59,220 nucleotides of DNA from contig NZ_JMKU01000026.1 of the NCBI RefSeq assembly GCF_000687165.1, forward strand, positions 1 through 59,220, given 5' to 3'. The translations under genes and the position numbers were made by a program. Source of the stretch: Paracidovorax oryzae ATCC 19882 (GTDB lineage: Bacteria; Pseudomonadota; Gammaproteobacteria; Burkholderiales; Burkholderiaceae_C). The notes beneath the pieces were generated by a model. That model was not told the origin of the DNA. It did not search any database and saw only the letters and a program-made list of their open reading frames with translations. This document shows, piece after piece, positions 36,634-45,356 of this stretch (positions are counted from its first letter, which is position 1; every line of letters begins with the position of its first letter).

Positions 36634-37779
36634 ATGCCAAAAGGACAATCGGCCCACTGGCGGGTGGGGGTGCTTTTCTCCACCACGGGCGTCACAGCCG
36701 CGGTCGAGCGGACGCAGCGGGCGGCCACGCTGCTGGCGATCGACCAGATCAATGCGGCGGGCGGGGTGCTGGGGCGCAGCATCGAGCCCATCGTCCACGA
36801 CCCGGGCTCGCAGCCGCGGCGCTACCGCGAGCTGGCCGAGCGCCTGTGCGACGTGGATGGCGTGACGGTGATCTTCGGCGGGTACATGTCCAGCACGCGC
36901 AAGGCGATGCTGCCGGTGGTGGAGGCGCATCGCGCGCTGCTGTTCTACCCCACGCTCTACGAAGGCTTCGAGTATTCGCCCCACTGCGTCTATACCGGCG
37001 CCGCGCCCAACCAGAACTCGGTGCAGCTCGTGCGGTACCTCGCGGGCCACTATGGCAAGCGGGTGTTCCTGGTGGGTTCCGACTACGTCTATCCGTATGA
37101 GTCCAACCGCATCATCGCGGACCTGTTCAGGCAGTCGGGTGGCAAGGTGCTCGACGAGATGTACGTCCCGCTGCGGGTGGCGGACATTGACATGGGGAAG
37201 GTGCTGCGGCGCATCCAGGCCGCCCGGCCCGACGTGGTCTATTCCACCGTGGTGGGCGACGGCATCGCCCGCTTCTACGAGGCGTACCGGGAGGCCGGCT
37301 TCGACACGCGCACCCACCCTATCGCCAGCCAGTCGACCCAGGAGGCCGAGGTGGCGCAGATGGCGCCCGGCGTGGCCGAGGGCTGCATCACCGCGGCGCC
37401 GTACTTCTCGACCCTGCAGTCGGAAGCCAACCTGCGCTTCGTGGAGGCCTACCGCACGCGCTACGGGGCGGACATGCCGATCACGGCATGCACCGAGGCG
37501 GCGTATTTCCAGGTGTACCTGTATGCGCAGTCGCTGGCCCGCTCGGGCGGCGACCGCATGAACCAGCTGCTGCCGCACCTGCACCAGCACGCATTCGATG
37601 CGCCCCAGGGCGTGGTCCGCATCGATGGCGACAACCACCATACCTACCTCTGGCCGCGCGTGGCGCGCGTCGATGCGCAAGGCCTGTTCCAGGTGGTGGA
37701 CGACCCCGGCTTGCAGGTCAAGCCCGACCCCTACATGATTGACAACCGGCTCGATCCGCTTGAGCGGAGACTGGCCTGA
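36634..37779 (+). CDS. amiC: AmiC-like cytoplasmic ligand sensor (negative regulator of AmiR)
   Basis: 381 residues starting MPKGQSAHWRVGVLFSTTGV, with GGAGGG eight bases upstream. It is a periplasmic-binding-protein type I fold (Peripla_BP_5) but has no signal peptide, unlike its relative at 38664; this is the mark of AmiC. Motifs: INAAGGVLGRSIEPIVHDPGS, IFGGYMSSTRKAMLPVVE, FYPTLYEGFEYSPHCVYTGA and VGSDYVYPYESNR. In Pseudomonas, AmiC binds amides and releases the antiterminator AmiR. The adjacent ANTAR gene (14-base gap) fits. The ligand here may be an amide, urea or a related compound. Confidence 0.88.
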   Translation: MPKGQSAHWRVGVLFSTTGVTAAVERTQRAATLLAIDQINAAGGVLGRSIEPIVHDPGSQPRRYRELAERLCDVDGVTVIFGGYMSSTRKAMLPVVEAHRALLFYPTLYEGFEYSPHCVYTGAAPNQNSVQLVRYLAGHYGKRVFLVGSDYVYPYESNRIIADLFRQSGGKVLDEMYVPLRVADIDMGKVLRRIQAARPDVVYSTVVGDGIARFYEAYREAGFDTRTHPIASQSTQEAEVAQMAPGVAEGCITAAPYFSTLQSEANLRFVEAYRTRYGADMPITACTEAAYFQVYLYAQSLARSGGDRMNQLLPHLHQHAFDAPQGVVRIDGDNHHTYLWPRVARVDAQGLFQVVDDPGLQVKPDPYMIDNRLDPLERRLA

Positions 37780-37793
37780 CAGCAGGAGGCAGG

Positions 37794-38393
37794 ATGTCTG
37801 TTGCCAAGTTGCGCGAACTGCTCGAGCTGAAGGTGGTGGTCGTGCATCCGCCCGACGAGGAAGGCGCGGCCCTGATCGGCCACATGCGGCGCATCGGCTG
37901 CCTGGTCAGTTCGGTCTGGCCGATGCCCACGGCCCCGGCCAACAACACCGACGTGCTGTTCCTGCTGATCGACGGCGAGGAGAGGGCGGCCACGACGGCA
38001 TTCCTCAAGGCCCTGCCGCAGCCGCGGCCGACGGTGATCGCCATCGTCAATTACGAGGATCCCGGCACGCTGCAGATGGTGCTGGAAAGCGGGGCCCTGG
38101 CGGTGGTGCAGAAGCCGATCAAGCCGCTGGGCCTGCTGGCCACGCTGGTGACCGCACGCAGCCTCTGGACCGAGCGCCAGGCGCTGGCCAAGGAAAACCG
38201 CAAGCTGCGCCGCAAGATCCTGAGCGACCAGACCATCAGCCGCGCCAAGACCATCCTGATGGTGACGAGGCAGCTGGACGAGGCGGCGGCCTACCAGACG
38301 ATCCGGGAGCAGGCCATGGCCAAGCGGGTGCCGATGGACGACATCGCGAATTCGATCATCCACATGGAATCGCTATTGAAATCTTCCGCATGA
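37794..38393 (+). CDS. amiR: AmiR-like ANTAR-domain transcription antiterminator
   Basis: 199 residues. A receiver-like N-terminal domain (about 10-125) lacks the usual phosphorylation logic, as in AmiR. A coiled-coil helix (RQALAKENRKLRRKIL) leads to the ANTAR domain: ISRAKTILMVTRQLDEAAAY, QTIREQAMAKRVPMDDIANS. ANTAR domains bind paired RNA hexaloop hairpins and prevent terminator formation. Two candidate targets are seen in this locus (36569-36584 and 38512-38525). Confidence 0.92.
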   Translation: MSVAKLRELLELKVVVVHPPDEEGAALIGHMRRIGCLVSSVWPMPTAPANNTDVLFLLIDGEERAATTAFLKALPQPRPTVIAIVNYEDPGTLQMVLESGALAVVQKPIKPLGLLATLVTARSLWTERQALAKENRKLRRKILSDQTISRAKTILMVTRQLDEAAAYQTIREQAMAKRVPMDDIANSIIHMESLLKSSA

Positions 38394-38511
38394 GCCGATA
38401 TAAATACGGCACCGCATCGCAATTTGAATTGACGGTGTGGTGACTGCGGCATCCCCTGTTCACAGGCCATGACGCGGTTGGTCCGGCAAGCGGTCAACGC
38501 TTGCCAGGCCC

Positions 38512-38525
38512 AGGCAATGAAGCCT
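38512..38525 (+). promoter_or_regulatory. ANTAR-type hexaloop hairpin in the binding-protein leader
   Basis: AGGC, hexaloop AATGAA, GCCT. A is at loop position 1 and G at position 4, as in the amiC leader (AGTGAA). The 3' arm overlaps the left arm of the terminator at 38523-38562. Upstream, a strong hairpin GGCAAGCG/CGCTTGCC (38485-38505) with a five-base loop may be the companion stem, though its loop does not fit the consensus. Confidence 0.65.
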
Positions 38526-38562
38526 CCCGGAGCGGTCATCCCGCGCCTGGAGGTTTTTTTTT
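38523..38562 (+). terminator. leader terminator before the binding-protein gene
   Basis: CCTCCCGGAGCGG, loop TCATC, CCGCGCCTGGAGG: a 13-bp stem with two mismatches, followed by nine T. About 100 bases before the start at 38664, it separates amiCR from the transporter genes and is probably controlled by antitermination. Confidence 0.82.
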
Positions 38563-38663
38563 GCCTGCGCCCGACAGTGCTGTCGGCTGGTTCTGCTTCG
38601 TCCCGGTTCATCAATCCGGCGGTGCGCTCCATGCCTGCGCCGCCCTGTCAACAAGGATCCGCC

Positions 38664-39911
38664 ATGCCGAACACGACACGCCGTCGTCTCCTCGCCTCGT
38701 CCGCCGCCACCGCGGCCGCGCTCGCAACGCCTGCCTGGATGCGCTCAGCCCACGCTGCCGAAACCATCAAGGTCGGCGCCCTGTATTCCCAGACCGGAGG
38801 CCTCTCCATCGTGGAGAAGATGCTCGCCAACGGCGTGCTGATGGCCGTGGCAGAAATCAACGCCGCCGGCGGCGTGATGGGCCGCAAGGTCGAGGTGGTG
38901 GTGGAAGACGGCGCGTCCGATCCGAAGATCTTCAACGAGAAGGCGTCCAAGCTGGTGGTGCGAGACCGCATATCGACGGTGTTCGGCTGCCACACCTCCG
39001 CGAGCCGCAAGGCGGTGCTGCCGGTGTTCGAGCGACGCAATGCGATGCTGTTCTACCAGACGCACTACGAAGGCTTCGAGTGCTCCAAGAACGTGGTGTA
39101 CAGCGGCGCCGTGGCCAACCAGCAGCTGGGCAACTACATCCCGTGGATGGTCAACAAGCTGGGCAAGAAGAAGATCTTCATCGTCGGCTCCAACTACGTC
39201 TATCCCCGCGAGATGGCCAAGGTCAGCAAGAAGCTGATCGAGCAGGCGGGCGCGCAGTGGGTGGGCGACGAATACCTGGAGCTCGGCCACTCCGAGTGGG
39301 CCAGCATGGTGCGCAAGATCAAGGAGTCGGGGGCCGATGCCGTTCTGTCCAACGTGGTGGGCGACTCGATCATCGCCTTCTACCGCGAATACAAGAACCA
39401 GGGCATGTCGCAGGCCGCCGTGCCGATCTGCGCCACCGTGACCGGCGAGATCGAGATCGCCGCGATGGGGGCCGAATACGCGGCCGGCAGCTACACGTCG
39501 GTGCCGTATTTCATGTCGATCGACACGCCGGCCAACAAGTCCTTTGTGGAGCGCTACCGCAAGTTCGTCAACGACCCGAAGGCCGTCACCTACCACTCGC
39601 TGGAGGCGGCGTACTTCCAGGTGTTCCTATGGAAGCAGGCGGTGGAGGCCGGCAAGTCCGCGACGGCCGATGCGATCCGCGCCCACATCGGCGGCCAGTC
39701 GTACGACGCGCCCGGCGGCAAGGTGCTGATCGACCCGGAAAGCCTGCATGCCTGGGTCACGCCGCGCATCGGCCAGTGGCAGGCCGACGGGCAGAGCAAG
39801 GTGGTGGATGCCGCGCCGAAGCCGGTGCGGCCGCTGCCGTACTTCGCCTACGGCGAGACCGACACCAACCTGATGTGCACCGCCAAGGGTGCGGTGAACG
39901 TCAAGTCCTGA
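38664..39911 (+). CDS. Urt/Fmd-type substrate-binding protein with Tat signal
   Basis: 415 residues. A twin-arginine signal (NTTRRRLLASSAATAAALAT) precedes cleavage near AHA-AE. The mature Peripla_BP_5 fold matches urea or short-chain amide binding proteins: VGALYSQTGGLSIVE, EINAAGGVMGRKVEVVVEDGA, GCHTSASRKAVLPVFE, FYQTHYEGFECSKNV and VGSNYVYPREMAKV. It is homologous to the AmiC-like sensor but exported. It feeds the UrtBCDE-like transporter immediately downstream. No urease genes are in the window, so urea should not be assumed as the only ligand. Confidence 0.92.
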   Translation: MPNTTRRRLLASSAATAAALATPAWMRSAHAAETIKVGALYSQTGGLSIVEKMLANGVLMAVAEINAAGGVMGRKVEVVVEDGASDPKIFNEKASKLVVRDRISTVFGCHTSASRKAVLPVFERRNAMLFYQTHYEGFECSKNVVYSGAVANQQLGNYIPWMVNKLGKKKIFIVGSNYVYPREMAKVSKKLIEQAGAQWVGDEYLELGHSEWASMVRKIKESGADAVLSNVVGDSIIAFYREYKNQGMSQAAVPICATVTGEIEIAAMGAEYAAGSYTSVPYFMSIDTPANKSFVERYRKFVNDPKAVTYHSLEAAYFQVFLWKQAVEAGKSATADAIRAHIGGQSYDAPGGKVLIDPESLHAWVTPRIGQWQADGQSKVVDAAPKPVRPLPYFAYGETDTNLMCTAKGAVNVKS

Positions 39912-39977
39912 GCTCCCGGGCGCCTTGCGGCCGCGCCACCCGGCGCGGCGGCGCCTGCCATTTTCCACGGGAACCAT

Positions 39978-40871
39978 ATGCTGGATGTCTTCTTCATCGG
40001 CCTGAGCGTGGGCGCGATATTGCTGCTGGTGGCGCTGGGGCTGGTCATCACCTACGGCGCCATGGGCGTGATCAACATGGCCCACGGGGAAATGATCATG
40101 GTGGGCGCCTACACCGCCGTGCTCGCGCAGATCTGGCTCGGCTGGGGGCTGGTCGCCTCGATCCCGCTGGCCTTCGCCAGCGCCGCGCTGCTCGGCCTGC
40201 TGATCGAGCGCTGCGTGGTCCGCAAGCTCTACGGACGCCTGGCCGACACGCTGCTGGCGACCTGGGGCGTGGCGATCCTGGTGCAGCAGGCGGTGCGGCT
40301 CGAAGGTGGGCTGAGCTTCTTCGGCATCCACGTGCAGGGCCTGGGGCCCGGGCTGCAGAACCTGCCGGTGCCGGAGATGCTGCAGGGTGTCGTGCAGGTC
40401 GGCGGGGTGGCCATCAATGCCTATCGCGCGTTCATCGTGGCGAGCACGGCGGTGCTCACGCTCGGCACCTGGTTCCTCCTCTACCGCACCACCATCGGCA
40501 TGCAGGTGCGCGCGATCATCCGCAACCCGCGCATGGCCGCGGCATGCGGCATCGACGTGCAGCGCGTCAACGCCTGGACCTTCGCCTTCGGCGCAGGCCT
40601 GGCGGGCGTCGCCGGAGTGCTGGTGGCAGGCTTCAAGACCGTCTCGCCCGACATGGGCACCACCCTGGTGGTGGACGGCTTCCTCGTCGTGGTGGCGGGC
40701 GGCCTGGGCAGCCTGCTGGGCGCGGTGGTGACGGCGGGCGTCCTGGGCGAGGTCAACGGCGTGATCGCCACGCTGTCCAACGACATCGTGGGACGGGCCG
40801 TGGTCTTCGGCCTGGTGATCCTGCTCATCGTCGTGCGGCCGCAGGGGCTTTTCTCTTTCAAAGGGCGCTGA
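39978..40871 (+). CDS. urtB: branched-chain/urea-type ABC permease, UrtB-like
   Basis: 297 residues, about eight transmembrane helices in the LivH/UrtB pattern: LGLVITYGAMGVINMAHGEMIM, TWGVAILVQQAVR, YRTTIGMQVRAIIRNPRMAA, and GGLGSLLGAVVTAGVLGEVN. It forms the inner-membrane channel with UrtC. The long N-terminal extension seen in some UrtB proteins is absent, as in Fmd-type permeases. Confidence 0.92.
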   Translation: MLDVFFIGLSVGAILLLVALGLVITYGAMGVINMAHGEMIMVGAYTAVLAQIWLGWGLVASIPLAFASAALLGLLIERCVVRKLYGRLADTLLATWGVAILVQQAVRLEGGLSFFGIHVQGLGPGLQNLPVPEMLQGVVQVGGVAINAYRAFIVASTAVLTLGTWFLLYRTTIGMQVRAIIRNPRMAAACGIDVQRVNAWTFAFGAGLAGVAGVLVAGFKTVSPDMGTTLVVDGFLVVVAGGLGSLLGAVVTAGVLGEVNGVIATLSNDIVGRAVVFGLVILLIVVRPQGLFSFKGR

Positions 40872-40874
40872 ACC

Positions 40875-42038
40875 ATGACTGCCTCCTTCGACCGGCGCGC
40901 GACCTTCGCCGCCTACGGCGCCTTCCTCCTGCTCGTGGCCCTGGCCCCGCTGGTGCTCGATGCCTTCTGGCTCAACCGCATCGCCAAGTACCTGGTGTAC
41001 GGCATGCTGGGCGTGGCCATCGCCCTGGGCTGGGGCTATGCCGGCATCCTGAACCTGGGGCAGGGCCTGTTCTTCGGGCTGGGCGCGTACATGCTCGCCA
41101 TGGCCCTCAAGCTCGCGAGCCCCGCCAGCCAGCAGCCGGGGGCGCACGGCCCGGTGCCGGACTTCATGCTGTCCAACGCCGAGCCGGGCGCCATCGTCGA
41201 TCTGTGCTGCATCAACCGCGGCGCGTTCCTGTGGCAGCCGTTCCAGCACCAGGGCTTCGGCCTGGCGATGGGGCTGCTGCTGCCGATGGCGGTCGCCTTC
41301 GTGCTGGGCGCGGTGGTGTTCCGCAAGCGGATCGCCGGTGTCTTCGTCTCGATCATCACGCTCGCGGTGGTGCTGCTGGTGCGCCTGCTGCTGGTCGATG
41401 CGCAGCCGCTCACCAATGGCTTCAACGGCCTGACCGACCTGGCCTGGCTGCGCATCGGCGGACTGGAATTCGACCCGTTCGGCCTGCCGGCCTACTACCT
41501 CGTCGCCGGCACCCTGGCGGTGGTGCTGGTGGGAACCCGGCTGCTGGTGGCCACGCGCGCGGGCCTGATCCTGAAGGCCGCGGGCGAAGACCCGCAGCGC
41601 GCCCGCTACCTGGGCTTCGACGTGGCGCACTACCAGACCTTCTTCTTCACGCTGTCGGCCGGCATCGCCGCCGTGGCCGGCATGCTCTACGTGGTGGTGG
41701 CCGAGTTCGCCTCGCCCAGCTTCATGGACCTGGCGTTCTCCATCAGCATGGTGGTGTGGGCCGCGGTGGGCGGCCGGTCGTCCCTGCTGGGGGCCTGCCT
41801 GGGCGCCATCCTGATCAACCTGCTGGAGGCCACGGCCAGCGAGACGCCGGCCCTGGTGGAGGCATGGAAGGTGGTCGTGGGCCTGGTGTTCGTGCTGGTG
41901 GTGCTGTATCTGCCCAAGGGCATCGCGGGCTGGGGGCACGACCTGCTGGCACGCCGGCGCAGGCCTGCCGCGCACGCCGGGAAAGCCTCGCAGGCCGCGG
42001 AGCCCGTGCCTGCCCTTCCCGCCCGGGAGGCCGCATGA
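40875..42038 (+). CDS. urtC: branched-chain/urea-type ABC permease, UrtC-like
   Basis: 387 residues, LivM/UrtC family. Motifs include YGMLGVAIALGWGYAGILNLGQ, RKRIAGVFVSIITLAVVLL, KAAGEDPQRARYLGFDVAHY and AVGGRSSLLGACLGAILIN. The insert with two adjacent cysteines (DLCCINRGAF) matches UrtC relatives. It starts three bases after urtB and overlaps urtD by four bases (ATGA). Confidence 0.93.
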   Translation: MTASFDRRATFAAYGAFLLLVALAPLVLDAFWLNRIAKYLVYGMLGVAIALGWGYAGILNLGQGLFFGLGAYMLAMALKLASPASQQPGAHGPVPDFMLSNAEPGAIVDLCCINRGAFLWQPFQHQGFGLAMGLLLPMAVAFVLGAVVFRKRIAGVFVSIITLAVVLLVRLLLVDAQPLTNGFNGLTDLAWLRIGGLEFDPFGLPAYYLVAGTLAVVLVGTRLLVATRAGLILKAAGEDPQRARYLGFDVAHYQTFFFTLSAGIAAVAGMLYVVVAEFASPSFMDLAFSISMVVWAAVGGRSSLLGACLGAILINLLEATASETPALVEAWKVVVGLVFVLVVLYLPKGIAGWGHDLLARRRRPAAHAGKASQAAEPVPALPAREAA

Positions 42039-42793
42039 AAGCCGTCGCACTGCAATTGGACGACATCGGCGTGCGCTTCGGCGGCTTCAAGGCCGTGGAC
42101 GGCGTATCGCTCACCGTGCACGAAGGCGAGCTGCGCGTCCTGCTGGGGGCCAACGGGGCCGGCAAGACGACGCTGATGGACCTTGTCTCCGGCAAGACGG
42201 CCAGCACCCAGGGCCGCATCCGGCTGTATGGCCGCGACATCACGCACTGGCCCGAGTACCGGGTGGCGCGTGCCGGCATCGGCCGCAAGTTCCAGATTCC
42301 GAGCGTGTTCCGTGAGCTGAGCGTGCGCGACAACCTGCGCGTGGCCAGCTGCCGCGAGCGCTCGATCCTGCGCAACCTGCGCTTGCGCTTCGGCAGTGTC
42401 GCCGAGACGCAGATCGACGAGATCCTGGCACTGACCGGCCTGGAGGCCGATCAGCACCGGCAGGCCGCGTTCCTGAGCCACGGGCAGACGCAGTGGCTGG
42501 AGCTGGGCCTGCTGATCGCGCAGAAGCCGCAGGTGCTGCTGCTCGACGAGCCCACGGCGGGCATGACGCAGGCCGAGACGCTGCGCACCTCGCAAATCCT
42601 CAAGGCCCTGCGCGGCCGCCACACCATCCTGGTGGTGGAGCACGACATGGCTTTCGTGCGCGAGATCGCCGAGCGCATCACGGTGCTGCACCTGGGCAAA
42701 GTGCTGGCCGAGGGCGACGTGGAGGCCATCGAACGCGATCCCCGGGTGCGCGAGGCGTACCTGGGTTCACACGGGATCAGCACGCCATGCTAG
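42035..42793 (+). CDS. urtD: ABC transporter ATPase, UrtD-like
   Basis: 252 residues. Walker A GANGAGKTT, Q-loop region, signature in the UrtD variant form LSHGQTQWLELG, Walker B VLLLDEPTAG and the H-loop in VVEHDM. It energises uptake together with the UrtE-like ATPase. The start overlaps urtC as ATGA. Confidence 0.95.
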   Translation: MKAVALQLDDIGVRFGGFKAVDGVSLTVHEGELRVLLGANGAGKTTLMDLVSGKTASTQGRIRLYGRDITHWPEYRVARAGIGRKFQIPSVFRELSVRDNLRVASCRERSILRNLRLRFGSVAETQIDEILALTGLEADQHRQAAFLSHGQTQWLELGLLIAQKPQVLLLDEPTAGMTQAETLRTSQILKALRGRHTILVVEHDMAFVREIAERITVLHLGKVLAEGDVEAIERDPRVREAYLGSHGISTPC

Positions 42794-43479
42794 AACTGAA
42801 GAACGTCCACAGCTACTACGGGCGCAGCCATGCGCTGCACGGCATCGACCTGCGGGTGCCGGCCGGACAGGTCACGGCCGTGCTCGGGCGCAACGGCATG
42901 GGCAAGACCACGCTGCTGCGCACCCTGGTCGGCAGCCTGGTGCACAGCACGGGCGCCATCCTGCTGGACGGCGCCGACATCGCCGCGCAGCCCACCCACC
43001 TGCGCGCGCGCGCCGGCATCGCCTACGTGCCGCAGGGCCGCGAGATCATTCCCGATTTCACCGTGCGGCAGAACATCCTGATGGGCGCCTTCGCCCGCCA
43101 GGGGCCGCGCGAGGTGCCGCCGCTGGCGCTGGAGCTGTTTCCCTACCTGGCCGCGAACCTCGACCGCCCCGGCGGCGTGCTGTCGGGCGGCCAGCAGCAG
43201 CAGCTGGCGATCGCCCGGGCGCTCGCCGCCGCGCCCAAGGTGATGCTGCTCGACGAGCCGAACGAAGGCATCCAGCCCTCGGTCGTGCAGGAGATCGAGG
43301 CCGCCATCGTGCGCCTGAATACCGAGCTGGGCATGACCATGGTGCTGGTGGAGCAGAACATCGGCTTCGCCCGCCGCGTGGCCAGCAGCTTCGCCATGCT
43401 GGAGAAGGGCGCGATCGCGGTCGCCGGCCCCGTCGCCGGCCTGACCGATGCGGTGGTCGATCGCTACATGACCATCTGA
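42787..43479 (+). CDS. urtE: ABC transporter ATPase, UrtE-like
   Basis: 230 residues. Walker A GRNGMGKTT (with Met as in UrtE and LivF), YVPQGREIIPDF, signature LSGGQQQQLAIARAL, Walker B VMLLDEPNEGIQP and VLVEQNI at the H-loop position. It overlaps the end of urtD by seven bases. Confidence 0.95.
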   Translation: MLELKNVHSYYGRSHALHGIDLRVPAGQVTAVLGRNGMGKTTLLRTLVGSLVHSTGAILLDGADIAAQPTHLRARAGIAYVPQGREIIPDFTVRQNILMGAFARQGPREVPPLALELFPYLAANLDRPGGVLSGGQQQQLAIARALAAAPKVMLLDEPNEGIQPSVVQEIEAAIVRLNTELGMTMVLVEQNIGFARRVASSFAMLEKGAIAVAGPVAGLTDAVVDRYMTI

Positions 43480-43535
43480 GCCGGCTCCAGTCCCCCTCCC
43501 GCTGTTTCTCCGTTGTCCATCCACAGGAGCCCTTC

Positions 43536-45263
43536 ATGGTCCCGTCACCCTTTACCGCCGCCGCCGTCCAGTTCGAACCGGTCCTGAATGCCAAGGAACG
43601 CAATGTGCAGGCCCTGCTCGCCCTGGTGGAAGAAGCTGCCGCGGCCGGCGCGCGCCTGGTCGTCACGCCCGAGATGGGCACCACCGGCTACTGCTGGCAC
43701 GACCGCGACGAGGTCGCGCCGATGGTCGAGCCGGTACCCGGCCCCACGACCGAGCGCTTCGCCGCCCTGGCCCGCGCGCGCGATTGCCATATCGTCGTCG
43801 GCATGCCCGAGGTGGATCCGTCCACGAATCTCTACTACAACAGCGCGGTGCTGATCGGCCCCGGCGGCGTCGTCGGCGTGCACCGCAAGAGCCATTCGTA
43901 CATCTCCGAGCCGAAATGGGCCGCACCCGGCGACCTGGGCCACGCGGTGTTCGAGACGCCGCTGGGCCGCATCGCCCTGCTGGTCTGCATGGACATCCAC
44001 TTCATCGAGACCGCGCGGCTGGAAGCGCTGGGCGGCGCCGACGTGATCTGCCACATCAGCAACTGGCTGGCCGAGCGCACGCCGGCCCCGTACTGGATCA
44101 CCCGCGCGGCCGAGAACGGCTGCTACCTGGTCGAGGCCAATCGCTGGGGCCTGGAGCGCACCGTGCAGTTCAGCGGCGGCAGCTGCGTGATCGCGCCCGA
44201 TGGCGAGATCCTGGCCGTGGTCGATGACGGCGACGGCATCTGCTACGCGCAGATCGACCCGGCCCGCAGCCGCGCCCGCGCGTTCCTGGGCGAGCCGGTG
44301 ATGGCCCAGCGCCGGCCGGAGCACTACCCCGCGTTGATGACCAACACCTTCCTGTGGAACCCGTCGGATTTCTTCCGCCTCTACGGGCACCGCCCGCTGC
44401 CGCCGGGCCGGCGGTCGGCGGCCTCGGTGGCGCAGTTCGCGCCGCAGCCCGAGGCCGGCGACAACCTGGCCGCCATCGCCCACTGGGCCGAGGAGGCCCG
44501 GCTGCGCGACGGGGCGGAACTGGTGGTGTTCCCCGAACGGGCCCTCACGGGGCTTCACGACCCCGCCCACGGCGCCGTGCCGGCCGACGGCGAGACCGTG
44601 GATGCGTTCGTGCACATCGCGATGCGGCTCGGCCTGTACCTGGTGGCGGGCTTTGCCGAGCGCGATGGCGACCGGCTCTACAACAGCGCGGTGCTGGCCG
44701 GGCCCGAGGGGCGCATCGGCGTCTATCGCCAGCTGCACCTGGCGCAGCAGGACCGCGCCTGGGCCACGCCCGGCGAGCGCTGGGCCGTGCACGACACGCC
44801 GCTGGGCCGCCTGGGCCTGCTCATCGGCCACGACGCGAGCTTTCCGGAGGCGGGCCGCGTGCTGGCGCTCGAGGGTTGCGACATCATCGCCTGCCCCGCG
44901 GCGCAGGGCGGGCGATTCACCGGCGCGCATGCGGGCTCCGCCGTGCGGCAGAACTACCCGATCCCCACCGGCAGCGATCCGCTCCACTGGCACCTCTACC
45001 GGGCACGCGCCGGAGAGAACAACGTCTATCTGGCGTTCGCCAACACGCCCGATGGAGGGCGCAGCGGCGTCTTCGGCCCCGACAGCTTCGAGTTTCCGCG
45101 GCAGGAAAAGCTGGTGTGGGAGGCGGAAGGCGTCGCCAGCCTGGCGATCGATACCCGGACTGCCGAGGGCAGCCGCTATCCGACCAGCGTGGTGCGCCGC
45201 AAGGACCTGGTGCTGATGCGGCTGCCGCACCATTACAAGCCGCTCATCGCCACCGGCGGGTAG
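43536..45263 (+). CDS. double nitrilase-superfamily protein, second domain catalytically degenerate
   Basis: 575 residues, two carbon-nitrogen hydrolase domains in one chain (about 1-275 and 296-565). Domain 1 has the full triad: Glu46 (LVVTPEMGTTGY), Lys118 (GVHRKSHSY) and Cys151 (ALLVCMDIHF). Domain 2 keeps Glu334 (LVVFPERALTG), but the Lys position is Gln399 (GVYRQLHLA) and the Cys position is Gly431 (GLLIGHDASF), so it cannot catalyse by the family mechanism. Internal parallels (LYYNSAVLIGP versus LYNSAVLAGP) show duplication. It follows the transporter after 56 bases with a CAGGAG site and probably hydrolyses the imported amide or nitrile. The degenerate half may give structure or substrate control. 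Confidence 0.9.
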   Translation: MVPSPFTAAAVQFEPVLNAKERNVQALLALVEEAAAAGARLVVTPEMGTTGYCWHDRDEVAPMVEPVPGPTTERFAALARARDCHIVVGMPEVDPSTNLYYNSAVLIGPGGVVGVHRKSHSYISEPKWAAPGDLGHAVFETPLGRIALLVCMDIHFIETARLEALGGADVICHISNWLAERTPAPYWITRAAENGCYLVEANRWGLERTVQFSGGSCVIAPDGEILAVVDDGDGICYAQIDPARSRARAFLGEPVMAQRRPEHYPALMTNTFLWNPSDFFRLYGHRPLPPGRRSAASVAQFAPQPEAGDNLAAIAHWAEEARLRDGAELVVFPERALTGLHDPAHGAVPADGETVDAFVHIAMRLGLYLVAGFAERDGDRLYNSAVLAGPEGRIGVYRQLHLAQQDRAWATPGERWAVHDTPLGRLGLLIGHDASFPEAGRVLALEGCDIIACPAAQGGRFTGAHAGSAVRQNYPIPTGSDPLHWHLYRARAGENNVYLAFANTPDGGRSGVFGPDSFEFPRQEKLVWEAEGVASLAIDTRTAEGSRYPTSVVRRKDLVLMRLPHHYKPLIATGG

Positions 45264-45265
45264 CC

Positions 45266-45286
45266 GCCGGCGAGCGGCTCGCCGGC
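45266..45286 (+). terminator. strong hairpin directly after the double nitrilase gene
   Basis: GCCGGCGA, loop GCGGC, TCGCCGGC, two bases after the stop codon. No T-run follows, so it may be a weak terminator or an mRNA-stabilising hairpin that sets different levels of the downstream transporter genes. Confidence 0.4.
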
Positions 45287-45356
45287 GCCATCCGGGCGGG
45301 GGCACGTCCCGCGTGCTATACATTGACTGAAGCAACACACCATCCGAGAGGACCGC

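Noticed and set aside
38501-42793. 1430-codon frame running through the binding protein and permease genes
   Set aside because: Only its last 252 codons (UrtD, from 42035) are real; the upstream part is an out-of-frame shadow in GC-rich DNA.
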